A DNA stretch of 64,000 bases, from NCBI RefSeq assembly GCF_027595985.1, contig NC_073305.1:79184889-79248888 (forward strand), in the 5' to 3' direction. The notes beneath the pieces were generated by a model. It was not told the origin of the DNA. It was given only the letters and a program-made list of their open reading frames with translations, and made no database searches. Below, piece after piece: positions 22,802 through 32,716 of this stretch; the first letter of the stretch is position 1, and every line of letters begins with the position of its first letter. Source of the DNA: Sorex araneus. Taxonomy: Eukaryota > Chordata > Mammalia > Eulipotyphla > Soricidae. The translations under genes and the position numbers were made by a program.

Positions 22802-23697
22802 GAACAAGAAACTCAAGAAATTCCTTTGCCTTCAGGGACTCTGTGAAGAGGCCAGCAGAGATGGTCTTACTGGAGAGGCAGGACTGAGACCTGAGAGGAA
22901 ACAGCACAGGTGTGAGCCTGGAACCCAATATGCAAGTTCGCCTTTGGGTGCTCAGGTGGGATGACAGCAGAAGTGGGGAGGCTAAAGCAAGCAGAAATTC
23001 CATCATTTGTGGGGCAGGGAGTCAAGACTGGGTTTCAGAACTCACTAAGGTGGAAATATCTGCTAAACAACAGAGGCTTTCAGCGGAGACCCCAGGGATA
23101 CTTTCTAGGAAATAAGGATGGTGCAGAAAGACATCAATCTTGACCCCCGTGTGGCTGTCAGAAAATTATATCCACTCTGGAAGAAATCATCATCTGAAGT
23201 TTCTATATATTGTTTTCATATGCATGTCTGCACTTAATACAAAACTCCAAGGCAGAGTAGGATACAGGACAAAGTGACTGAAAACCACAAGGAAAACATC
23301 TAGACAATCTAAGCAAATACACAAGCAACCCAGCTCTTGGGGTAATCACAATGGGACATGATGTGGATTATTTCCCCCCTCTAAGAATAAACGGTGATTG
23401 TGAAGAATAAACAGTTCAACCAGATTGAACTGAAAAGACAGGGCAAACACAGAAAAGAACAGGAGACACACCGTACATAGTGGAAAAGTCTGAGATGCTC
23501 AGAATTAAAGCCCCAGAAGACCAGAGGCCTGTTTGGTGAAAGGCAACTGGCACTGTTTTAGAAAAACTGATGAAAGATACAAGGCCACAGATTCAAGAAC
23601 CACTATAAACTCTAAGAAAACTACATAGAGGCATGTCACACTGCAAATACTGGAAGGAAAAACAGAAAAACACCTCAGCCAGAGAAAAGTAGATATA
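22802..23697. other. unique sequence
   Basis: No repeat recognised; AT-rich in the right half. No coding signal. Confidence 0.4.
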
Positions 23698-23704
23698 TTA
23701 CTTT

Positions 23705-24600
23705 CATCACTTGTACCACTTGTCATTCCGTTGATATTCGATTTGCTCGAGCAGGTGCCAGTAACGTCTCCATTTGTCCCTGTTACGTGTGAGTGTAGCC
23801 CAATGGTATCTGCTTGCTTCAGGAACAGGAAGAGCCTCAAATCGTTCATTTAGGGTTTTGATGAAGAAGTCTGACCATCTCATTGGTGGGTGGCCATGTG
23901 GTATTTTGGCTTCCCGTGGGATCCAGTCAGTAACAGCTCTCGTCCAGCAGTCATCTCTGAATTGTATTCCATGTCCGGCCCATCTGATTTTTGAGGCCTT
24001 GGCAAACAAGACAGCGCCCTTGATTCTTGATCATCGACGGAGGTTGGAACTCCGGATTCCTTCTCTCACTTGAGTGAAACGTGATACTCCTAGCATGGCT
24101 CTTTCGATTCCTCTTTGGGATACCCGGATAGCGTTCTCATCCTGTTTTCATAGGGCCCAGGTCTCTGAGGCCTATGTTAGTGCAGGAAGAAGGGTAGAGT
24201 CGAAAAAGATTTTCCTAGAGCCGGAGGTTCTTTGTTCTCTTAGCCACTTCTTCAACGCTCTTGAAGGCGTTCCACGCTGTTCTCTTCCACCTATGCAGTT
24301 CTGGCACCAAGTCATTCCTCATGTTGAGTTCTCAACCCAGGTACACACAGCTGCTGCATTCGGAGATGTTCGTCCCGTTGAGAGCAAACAGAACGTCAGG
24401 GACTACTTCGTTTTTCATGAACATTGTTTTGTTGAGATTCAGCTGCAGTCCGACCTTTCCACACTCGCGGTCGAAGTCGGCCAGCATTTGTGCCACTTGG
24501 CTAATGTTTGGCGTTATGAGAATGTCATCAGCGAAGCGGAGGTGGTGTAGTTGCCGACCGTCTATCTTCACTCCCATTCCTTCCCATTCCAGTCGTCATT
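23705..24600 (-). mobile_element. RTE-type LINE (RTE1_Sar-like), 5'-truncated ORF2 pseudogene
   Basis: An 896-bp 3' fragment of an RTE LINE. In one frame (24332-24577) the minus strand encodes the reverse transcriptase box HLRFADDILIT with the catalytic ADD (24524-24535). In another frame (23707-24009) it encodes the RTE C-terminal blocks [37 protein letters not shown] and HWATLTRNRDKWRRYW. Frameshifts separate the two parts, so it is dead. The 3' end is GGAATGACAAGTGG then TACAAGTGAT. TTACTTT lies at both ends (23698-23704, 24601-24607), a short probable TSD. Family naming is from memory. Confidence 0.85.
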
Positions 24601-24607
24601 TTACTTT

Positions 24608-24907
24608 ATATGAAGCAATAATAATGTAGAAAGAAAATGACAGAAGCCAAAGACAAAGGAAGTCTGACAGAAAATAGTGGATATTCTATGATAATGGAAA
24701 AACTATTGGAAAACCAAAATATCCAATAATAAGGTATAATTAAGTAAACTGGGACTCAGCCATAATGTGAGATAGTGTTAAAAGGAAGTTATGGGAAACT
24801 TAGAATAGACAATTAAGAAGCATATTGTGCCAGTGTACTGAACTGTCAATAATGTTTAGTCTCTATGTTAAAGGTCAATGGCTAATTCTTTTAAAAAGTT
24901 TATTACT
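24608..24907. other. unique AT-rich sequence
   Basis: Nothing recognised between the RTE copy and the next SINE. Confidence 0.4.
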
Positions 24908-24910
24908 TTT

Positions 24911-25072
24911 TATGGGTTTTTGTGCCACACCCAGCAGAAGCTTACTTCTGCTTCTGCACTCAAGGGTCATTCCTGGTGGTGCTCAGGGGATTATATGTGG
25001 TACCAGGGATCGAACTGGGGTTGGCTATGTGCAAGGCAAGTGCTTTAACCCCTGTGTTATCTCTCTGGGCCC
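24911..25072 (-). mobile_element. SOR-type SINE, A-tailed class
   Basis: GTGCCACACCCAGCAGAAGC, GGTGGTGCTCAGGGGATTAT, a GGGATCGAACTGGGGTTGGC B-box region, GTGCAAGGCAAGTGCTTTAA and the head end CTCTCTGGGCCC (older head variant). Confidence 0.88.
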
Positions 25073-25211
25073 TGACTATTTCTAATAGTATTTTTTTCTT
25101 TTCTTGATCTTCTAAGATTTTGCTTTTTTTTTTTTTACAATGAATGCATTTTAAAGTAATTGGTTTAAACAAATTATAATTTCTTTATAACAACCAATAT
25201 ATTAATAAATT

Positions 25212-25378
25212 GGGGCTGGAGCAACAGTATAGAGGGTAGGGCATTTGCCTTGCATAAGACCAACCAGGGTTCACCCCAAGCCTACTAGGAGTGATCTCTG
25301 AGTGCAGAATCAGAAGTAAACACTAAGTACTGTCAGGTGTCAGGTGTGGCCTAAAAAACAAACAAACAAACAAACAAA
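25212..25378 (+). mobile_element. SOR-type SINE, A-tailed class
   Basis: GGGGCTGGAGCAACAGTATA head, GGGCATTTGCCTTGCATAAG, GAGTGATCTCTGAGTGCAGA; the block after the B box is deleted. The tail is a (CAAA)n repeat. GTCAGGTGTCAGGTGT is a local 7-bp duplication. Confidence 0.9.
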
Positions 25379-25401
25379 TTATAATAAGGATAAGAAAAGG
25401 G

Positions 25402-25563
25402 ACTAGGGGTTGAAGCTACAGTACAGAGGGTGGGGTGTTTTCCTCTCAAGTGGCTGACCTGGTTTGTTCTCTGCTATCCCAAATGGTCCCTTGATCACCA
25501 CCAACAGTAATTCCTGAGTGCAAAGCCCCTCCCTGAGCTATGCTGAGGGAATTAAACAAAGAA
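25402..25563 (+). mobile_element. SOR-type SINE, old
   Basis: GGACTAGGGGTTGAAGCTAC head, CTCTCAAGTGGCTGACCTGG, CCCAAATGGTCCCTTGATCA and GTAATTCCTGAGTGCAAAGC. High divergence, degraded tail. Confidence 0.75.
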
Positions 25564-26179
25564 AGAATGGGGTCTAAATGCAAGACAATAATTAGATTCA
25601 ATGCAGCAAATTGGATAAACACCTCAGCAGGCAGACATGATAAAATAGGGTGTAAAAACTTGCAGTAGAAAGGCTTTCAATGAGAAAGACACTTTAAAGA
25701 TAAATACATTTAATATTATTTAAAATACAAGCCATGAAAAACTAATAAAAAAGTTGAAGTGGATCTACTAATATCAGACCAAGTAGATTATAGAAGATGA
25801 AATATTGCTAAGGATAGAGGAATATAATTAAATGACAGACCAATTCATCATTAATGTATCATTTCATGAAGCATATGTGACTAAGATCATAATTACAAAA
25901 TATACTGAAAAAAAGTAGAGAAAAATAGAGAAAGACATAACTGGATGGAAAACTTACCACTACTCTCAATAAGGGATTGTTTTCAAACAGTAGAAAAATC
26001 AGTTAGTACATACAAAAACTGAACAATGCTATCAAGCAAGTTGGCCTAAATGACATTTATAGAACTTATACCTAACAACAGAATTACACATTTTCAAGTA
26101 CACAAGCACATATATTTCAGGCTCCAAAACAAACCTTAACAAATCTAAGAGAACTGTACTCATACAAAGCACATTATTT

Positions 26180-27127
26180 TTTTCAAATAAAAATATTTAT
26201 TTTATTATTTTTTAAATTTTTATTATATCACCATGTGGAAAGTTACAAAGTTTTCAGGTTTATGTCTCAGTTATACAATATTCAAACATCATCCCTTCAC
26301 CAGTGCCCATATTCCACCACCCAAATCCCCAGTATACCCCCCGCCCCGCACCCCCAACTGTATAACTGATGAATTTCACTTCATTTTCTCTTTACCTTGA
26401 TTACGTTCCATATTGCAAAACAAAACTCACTATTGTTGTTGGAGTTTCACCCCCAAGAAAGACAGCCCTACTAAGGAAGCATTTGATAATTGGTTTTCCA
26501 TGAAAAGATTGTATGTTTTCAGTTTTTAGAAAAGGTCGCGTGGCCGCCGCTCGGATGTGTTCCAGTCCCACAACCCACAACCCTAGTCTACATTTGGCAC
26601 GCATCACCCTTCCCCCGAATGGCCTCCAACCACATTTTACTTGGTGTTCCCTTCTCTGAGTTGCCCTCTCCCCAGAATGTGAGGCCAGCCTCCACGCCAT
26701 GGAGCCAACCTCGTGGTACTTATTTCTACCATTCTTGGGTGTTAGTCTCCTAGTCTATCATTCTATATTCCACAGATGAGTGCAATCTTTCTATGTCTGT
26801 CTCTCTCTTTCTGACTCATTTCACTTAGCATGATACTTTCTATGCCGATCCACTTATATGCAAAATTCATGACATCATTTTTCCTAATAGTTGCATAGTA
26901 TTCCATTGTATAGATGTACCAAAGTTTCTTCAACCAGTCATCTGTTCTAGGGAACTCGGGTTTTTACCAGATTCTGGCTATTGTAAACAGTGCTGCGATG
27001 AACATGTAAGTGTAGATGTCATTTTGACTATACTTCTTTGCTTCTCTGGGATATATTCTCAGAAGTGGTATTGCTGGGTCAAATGGGAGCTCAACTTCTA
27101 ATTTCTTGAGAATCGTCCATATTGTAA
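26180..27127 (-). mobile_element. L1 3' end (ORF2 C-terminus plus 3' UTR), minus strand
   Basis: T-rich left end, then the reversed 3' UTR (CACCATGTGGAAAGTTACAA; GCCCATATTCCACCACCCAA; C-rich strand of the G-rich tract at 26335-26355), TTCTTGGGTGTTAGTCTCCT, and the reversed ORF2 end (TGCATAGTATTCCATTGTAT; TATTGTAAACAGTGCTGCGA; GTGGTATTGCTGGGTCAAAT). About 0.95 kb, 5'-truncated, inserted in the older plus-strand L1. Confidence 0.88.
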
Positions 27128-27360
27128 AACTTTATTCTTGATGGCCCCCCTGGTGTGTTCTACTTGAACTAATACCAATTCTGCAGAAACAATATATTAA
27201 TACTAATTCTACAGTGACTCTGAAAGAAAACAGACTAAATTTTTACTCATTAGCTGATAGAAAAATAGAAAAAACACAAGAAAATTTCAGATACTTCATA
27301 AACAGATACAAAATTTTAGTAATCAAGTCCAGCAGAATATGAGGTTAATACATCATGGAT

Positions 27361-27647
27361 TTGTAAAGGCGATTGGAGGCCGCCCCAAAACCCTCCATCT
27401 GTCTCGGAAAGCCCAGCAAGCTACCGAGAGTATCCCACCCACACAGCAGAGCTTGGCAAGCTACCCGGGACATACTCGATATGCCAAAAACAGTAACAAT
27501 GAAGTCCTCATTCCCCTGACCCTGAAAGAGCCCCCAAAACGTCATCGGGCTACACTAGCACTCGACAGGGACGAATGGAGATATTACTGGCACCCCCTCG
27601 AGCAAATCGATGAACAATGGGATGACAGTGATGACACTGATACAGTG
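27361..27647 (+). mobile_element. RTE-tailed SINE, long-tail variant, with TSD
   Basis: Flanked by the exact 13-bp duplication ATACATCATGGAT (27348-27360 and 27648-27660). The left part carries the RTE-SINE body (GCAAGCTACCGAGAGTATCC; GATATGCCAAAAACAGTAAC) but lacks a recognisable tRNA head. After CCCTGACCCTGAAAGAGCCC it has a longer RTE-derived part, from CGTCATCGGGCTACACTAGC to GCAAATCGATGAACAATGGG. Translated, this keeps the RTE C-terminal signature RATLALDRDEWRYYWHPLEQ. Ends in a GATGACA/CTGATACA repeat. Confidence 0.88.
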
Positions 27648-27769
27648 ATACATCATGGATACATTAATCAAGGATAATTAGCCCAATAATGCCAGTTGGT
27701 TCAATATTCAAAACTCAGTCAATGGAACGTACCCCCCCCAAAATGATAACTGATTAGTATGTTCAAGAG

Positions 27770-27850
27770 ATACTCAAAGAGCTGAGCACATTTCTTACAT
27801 ATGGAAGGCCTAGGTTCAATCCTTGATCACTACTGAGACTGACCCCCACC
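27770..27850 (+). mobile_element. doubtful old SINE remnant
   Basis: GAGCACATTTCTTACATATG followed by GGCCTAGGTTCAATCCTTGA resembles the tRNA-like region (GCACTTGCCTTGCAT...GGTTCGATCC), but the rest is not recognisable. Confidence 0.35.
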
Positions 27851-28275
27851 CTAGACAGAACTTGCAGTAGCTCTTCCCCGCACAATATGATCATCTCTAA
27901 GAATGAAGAAAAAATATTCACTAAAATCCAACATCCATTCATTACAAAAGCACTCCACAAATGAAGAATAGAAGGGAACTTCTTCATCGTGATAAAGAGT
28001 ATCTAAGGAAATCTAAAGGAGAACTTAATGCTGAAATACTGAATTCTTTACTCACAAATCAGGAAACAGAAAACAGCTAAGGTTACTTCCAAAGGGATTA
28101 ACTTAACATTTAATGGTGAAAGGATGACTATAAAATTCATAAAATAATAAAAAAGGCACAGATGTCTAGTCTTCCCACTATTATTTAATGGAATACTGCA
28201 GATTTTATTCACTGCAATAAAACAAAGAGAAGAAATAAAAAACAAAATAGATGGTAAAGGAAATAAAACTGGATT

Positions 28276-28519
28276 TATTTTTTTAAAGTTTTAAAATTTT
28301 ATTTTATTTTTACAACATTGTTCACAATAATTGATTACATTCAATATTCCAACCAATCCCATCACCATTAACCTCCCACCAACATATTTTGAATGTTTCC
28401 ACTCCAATCGCAAAGTCTGACCCCAAAGCAGAACATAATGATTTACTTTGTATTGCCTGTTATAAATAATCTGCTAAAAATGATCCAAAAAAGTTTCCTT
28501 AGAGAAAATTTAAAGTCAT
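28276..28519 (-). mobile_element. second copy of the non-canonical L1-mobilised element, with TSD
   Basis: Exact 12-bp duplication TAAAACTGGATT (28264-28275 and 28520-28531) around a T-rich left end. It contains TGATTACATTCAATATTCCA, CAATCCCATCACCATTAACC, CCACCAACATATTTTGAATG and CCTGTTATAAATAATCTGCT. The same blocks in the same order form the 3' part of the element at 14319-15328. It is inserted in the old L1 ORF2. Confidence 0.8.
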
Positions 28520-28594
28520 TAAAACTGGATTATTGATAACAGAATCATTATACAGAAAAATCCCCCAAGCTATTAATCAGTAAATGAATAAAGC

Positions 28595-28789
28595 AAAGTT
28601 AGGGGATAGGGGCGTGGGGGGGTTTGGGGTGTGAGGGGGCGGGGTGGAGCTATACTGGGATTCTTGGTGGTGGAATATGAGCACTGGTGAAGGGATGGGT
28701 ATTCGAGCATTGTATAACTGAGATTTAAACCTGAAAACTTTGTAACTTTCCACATGGTGACTCAATAAAAAATTAAAAAAAAATGTTCA
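28595..28789 (+). mobile_element. L1 3' UTR end, plus strand
   Basis: Extremely G-rich start (28600-28650), then CTTGGTGGTGGAATATGAGC, CACTGGTGAAGGGATGGGTA, ACTTTCCACATGGTGACTCA and AATAAAAAATT plus poly(A). The terminal blocks match the 3' end of the composite element at 51208-52434. Confidence 0.85.
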
Positions 28790-28908
28790 TACACAAAACC
28801 TGAAATTATTTCTATGTAGAATTAATGCCAAACAGGAAACTTAAAACAATTAAAGCTCTTTTTATTAAAGTGATATGAACTTTTATTATTTTTAGGATTT
28901 ACATTTTA

Positions 28909-29067
28909 TTTGGGGGGATTGTTGAGTTACACTCAGTGGTGCTCAAAGGTTACTCCTGGTTCTGTGCTCATGGGTCACTCCTGGTGATGTTCAAGGCATC
29001 ATATATATTGTCTGGGACTGAACCAGTGTTGATCACATGCAAGGCAAGGGCCTTATCTCTCTGGCCC
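28909..29067 (-). mobile_element. SOR-type SINE, A-tailed class
   Basis: GAGTTACACTCAGTGGTGCT, GGGTCACTCCTGGTGATGTT, a mutated B box (GGGACTGAACCAGTGTTGAT), CACATGCAAGGCAAGGGCCT and the head end CTCTCTGGCCC. Confidence 0.87.
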
Positions 29068-29656
29068 AGGATACAACCTTTTAAACCTTGTTTAGAACCA
29101 GGGTGTTTTGCTAACCACCTAGTCTTATATCCACAGCTAGTTTTATTACGGATTAACTAAATGGTTAGATTAAAATATGCAGTATCTCTTAAAAGGATTT
29201 TTTTGGAGACAAATATGACAGTGATATTCCAGTTGCACATTGTTTTGGAAAGTTAAAGAAACATAATACTATGTGACACAATGCCAATAAGGTACATGAA
29301 ATGGTTAAATGATGAGACTTTGAGATTCTTCCGCCAGATGTGTATGTAGTTTTATGGAAAGTCATGGTGTTAATTGACTTATAAGTAAAACTCTTCATAT
29401 AGAAATAAACATGAAAGAAATATTTATGTATAAATCTGAATGTATGTATTAGATTTATATTCTGAAGCTATAAAACACTGGTGAGGGAAGTTTGAAAAGA
29501 CCTAAATATATGAAGACCTGTAACATATTGAGTAAAAAACTTGATACAGTTAAAGCATTAGTTATCTTCAAATTGAGCTTTAGATGCAAAGCAATTCCAG
29601 TAAAAGTACCAGCAAATGTTTTGTAGAAATTTAAAAAAGCAAATAATTGAAGATAA

Positions 29657-29822
29657 GGGGCTGGAGCAATAGCACAGTGGGTAGGGCATTTGCCTTGCAC
29701 ACGGGCAACCCGGGTTCGATCTCAAATGGTTCCCGGAGCACCGCCAGGAGTAATTCCTGAGTACAAAGCCAGGAATAAACACCTTGTACATCGCCTGGTG
29801 TGACCCAAAAAGAAAAAAAAAG
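29657..29822 (+). mobile_element. SOR-type SINE, A-tailed class, with TSD
   Basis: Near-consensus GGGGCTGGAGCAATAGCACA head with intact CCCGGGTTCGATC B box, an internal deletion just after it, CACCGCCAGGAGTAATTCCT and GGTGTGACCCAAAAAGAAAA. Flanked by AATTGAAGATAA (29645-29656) and AATTGAAAATAA (29823-29834), a 12-bp TSD with one change. Inserted in the old L1. Confidence 0.93.
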
Positions 29823-29962
29823 AATTGAAAATAATTCTGAAAAAGAAACACTGAAGTATTCATAAGACCTAGTTTCGCAACTTAGTAAACAAACAGTGAT
29901 GGCTGACACAGGATAAACATAAAAGTCCATGGAACAAAACAGTATCTAAAATAAGACCCTAG

Positions 29963-30050
29963 TATGACCGAAACCTAATTATGAACAGCTTTGTAAGGGT
30001 CTATCTCATAGTGATTCAATAAAATAAACTATTGAAAATAAATAAATAAA
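29963..30050 (+). mobile_element. 88-bp L1 3' end insertion with TSD
   Basis: Exact 10-bp duplication AAGACCCTAG (29953-29962 and 30051-30060) around TATGACCGAAACCTAATTAT, GAACAGCTTTGTAAGGGTCT, CTCATAGTGATTCAATAAAA and an A-rich AAATAAATAAATAAA tail. This is the extreme 3' end of L1 only. Confidence 0.9.
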
Positions 30051-30409
30051 AAGACCCTAGCTTGCCTACATGGTCACCTGACATTAGAGAGGTATCAGGT
30101 AAATTCAACGAAGGACTACCTTCCCACAAATGATGTTGCAACAATCAGACATTCACATGCAGAAAAAACAAACAACCCTTATATTGTGCCACACGCAGAA
30201 ATAAGGTCAAAATAAATCTAAGGTAATAATGTAGAGTTAAAAATTTCAATGTCATGAAGAAAACACGGAGATAGTATTTAGGAGCCTTATTCAGATCAAG
30301 ATTTCTTTGAAAAGATACAAAAAGTATTAGATTAAAAAAACCAAAAACCAGATACAGTGGGTTTCCAGCTTAATTTATGGCTGAACTAATAGCAGTACTC
30401 CTGCATTAA

Positions 30410-30438
30410 AACAACAACAACAACAACAACAACAACAA
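30410..30438. repeat. (CAA)n microsatellite
   Basis: About nine CAA units. Confidence 0.9.
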
Positions 30439-30539
30439 AACTGGGTTTCTTCAAATTTAAAACTTCATCTGGTCCAAAGACACTCTGGAGAAGTCAAACC
30501 TGATTTTTCTTCAAAAATAAGGCAAGGATCACCCAAGGA

Positions 30540-30936
30540 CAGTTGATACAAGGGCTAGGAGGATTGCCCCATAGTTGGAAACCTGCTTTATGAGCGGAGG
30601 GGAGAAGGCAGATGGAACAGAGAAGGGATCACTAAGAAAATGATGGCTGGAGTAGTCGGGATGGGAGACACATGCTGAAAGTAGATAATGGACCAAACTT
30701 GATGACATCTTAGTGTCTGTGTTGCAAGCCATAATGTCCAAAAGTAGAGAGAGAGTATGGGGAATATTGTCTGCCATGGATGCAGGGGGAGGGTGGGAAA
30801 GGGGGGCTATACCCAGGATATTGGTGGTGGGGAATGTGCACTGGTGAAGGGATGGGTGTTTGATCATTGTGAGACTGTAACCCAAACATGAAAGCTTGTA
30901 ACTATCTCACAGTGATTCAATAAAATTGAAAAAAAA
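30540..30936 (+). mobile_element. L1 3' UTR, plus strand
   Basis: ACAAGGGCTAGGAGGATTGC, GATGGCTGGAGTAGTCGGGA, TGCAAGCCATAATGTCCAAA, a G-rich tract (30783-30808), ATATTGGTGGTGGGGAATGT, GTTTGATCATTGTGAGACTG, and CTCACAGTGATTCAATAAAA plus poly(A). The best-preserved plus-strand 3' UTR here. Sits between two pieces of the old L1. Confidence 0.87.
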
Positions 30937-31500
30937 AGTCAAGTTTGACTCAGAGAAAATGCACCCTCCCCATTTCTGTATCAAAAAATATAAAAGACCT
31001 TCTATTGTAGTAACCCAGTCATTTTTTAAATGGATAAAAATCTAAACAAATATTCAGAAAAAACTATACAGATTTAAAAAATGACCATAGGTAGTCATCA
31101 GTGAAAAGCAAAATAAAATCATACTGAGATACCTCTATCCATTTATTAGAATGGCAAAAATGAAAACAAACAAGACAAAACCACCAAACAAACAACAGAA
31201 TAAATCCTACCAAATTCTGGCAAGGATTTGGAGTCACTAAACATCTCATGTTTCTGGTGTGAGTGGTATAAATAGTATAAACCACTTTGGGAAATACACT
31301 CGTGCTATTTCTTAAAAATAAAATCTTCACTTAACATATAACCCAGTAGAAAGTTGTTTACTCATGATCACTGCATCTTCATTCTGAAAAGCCTCAAAGT
31401 GTTAATAATCAAAATGTTCATTCCATGCAAATGCAATACAAAGTTTCACCATAGAAGTGTCATAATTAAAATAAAAATCCTTCACAATAAAATATAAGGA

Positions 31501-31773
31501 TGATTAGAACCTGATTCCTCTCTACCTTTCACATTATATCTTGCTTTATTCTCCATTTTGCTCATTACTTACCAACCACAGTAACCTTCCAAAAAACATT
31601 CCAAACTAGTTTGGCTTGCTTTTTGCCCTGTCTGATCATTCTGAATCTTACTGTTATATGGTAGTTTATTTTAATTTAATTATCATTTACATGTAATAAG
31701 GAAATCATGTTTATACTTATTTCAGATGTTTAAAATCAGCATTTAATTTTTAATTCCTAAAATTTAATTTTAT
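31501..31773. other. unique AT-rich sequence
   Basis: Nothing recognised between the end of the old L1 and the RTE insertion. Confidence 0.4.
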
Positions 31774-31783
31774 ATTAATTTTT

Positions 31784-32706
31784 AATACATCAGGACCCTC
31801 CATGAGCTGTATTATGGATATACATGGTCGATAGCTACACCATCTCCGCTTCGCTGATGACATCATTCTCATAACACCAAATATTGGCCAAGCAGCACAA
31901 ATGCTGGCCGACTTTGACCGTGAGTGTGGAAAGGTCAGACTGCAGCTGAATCTCACGAAGACAATGTTCATGAGAAATGGACTAGTTCCTGATGGTCCAT
32001 TTTCTCTCAATGGAACGAACATCTCCAAACGCAGCAGTTATGTGTACCTGGGTTGAGAACTCAACATGACAAATGACCTGGCACCTGAACAGTGCAGGAG
32101 GAAGAGAGCATCATGGAACGCCTTCAAGAGCGTCGAAAAAGTGGTTAAGTGCACTCTGGCTCTGGGCACATCTTTTCCACTCCACCCTTCTTCCTGCACT
32201 AACATATGCCTCAAGAGACCTAGGCCCTATGAAAACAGGATGAGAACGTTATTCAGGTATCCCAAAGAGGAACCAAAAGAGCTATGCTTGGAATATCACG
32301 TTTTACCCAAGTGAGAGAAGGAATCCGGAGTTCCGACCTCCGTCGATGATCAAGAATCAGGGACACTGTCTCATTTGCCAAGGCATCAAAAATCAGATGG
32401 GCCAGACACGTAATGCGATTTAGAGATGACCGCTGGACTAGAGCTGTTACCGACTGTTACCATGGGATGTCAAAAGACTTCGTGGCCAACTGGATTCCAT
32501 GGGACATCAAGACTTTATGGTCGCCCACCTACAAGATGGTCAGACTTCTTTGTCAAGACTCTAAATGAACGGTTTGAGGCTCTTCGCGTTCCTGGAGCGA
32601 GCAGACGCCATTGGGCTACACTAGCACGGGACAGGGACGAATGGAGACATTACTGGTGCCCGCTTGAACGAATCAATGAACAACAGGATGACAAGTGATA
32701 CAAGTG
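31784..32706 (+). mobile_element. RTE-type LINE (RTE1_Sar-like), 5'-truncated ORF2 pseudogene, with TSD
   Basis: Exact 10-bp duplication ATTAATTTTT (31774-31783 and 32707-32716). The plus strand encodes LHHLRFADDIILIT (catalytic ADD, 31850-31861), KVRLQLNLTKTMFM, RRKRASWNAFKSVEKVVK and, near the end, [11 protein letters not shown] and [16 protein letters not shown] (to 32698). In-frame TGA at 32054 and 32312, frameshifts and a small duplication near 32440-32520 make it dead. It ends GGATGACAAGTGATACAAGT. It is homologous to 23705-24600, with a nearly identical 3' end. Confidence 0.88.
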
Positions 32707-32716
32707 ATTAATTTTT

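Larger units (their letters stand above)
25570..31500 (+). pseudogene. old L1 ORF2, plus strand, split by about eight younger insertions
   Basis: Pieces of one ancient mammalian L1 ORF2 can be followed in order. Endonuclease-region sequence lies at 25780-26180 (near TGACATTTATAGAACTTATA and AACAAACCTTAACAAATCTA). RT-region sequence follows at 27200-27360 and 27648-28260 (AGTCCAGCAGAATATGAGGT; ACTAAAATCCAACATCCATT), then 28790-28890, 29440-29656 and 30060-30535, with the C-terminal region at 30960-31500. Stops and frameshifts occur throughout. 29068-29440 is not recognisably L1. Insertions at 26180, 27361, 28276, 28595, 28909, 29657, 29963 and 30540 split it. The call rests on remembered L1 consensus, not alignment. 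Confidence 0.65.

Noticed and set aside
24074..24550. 158-codon plus-strand open frame
   Set aside because: It is the antisense of the RTE ORF2 pseudogene on the minus strand.
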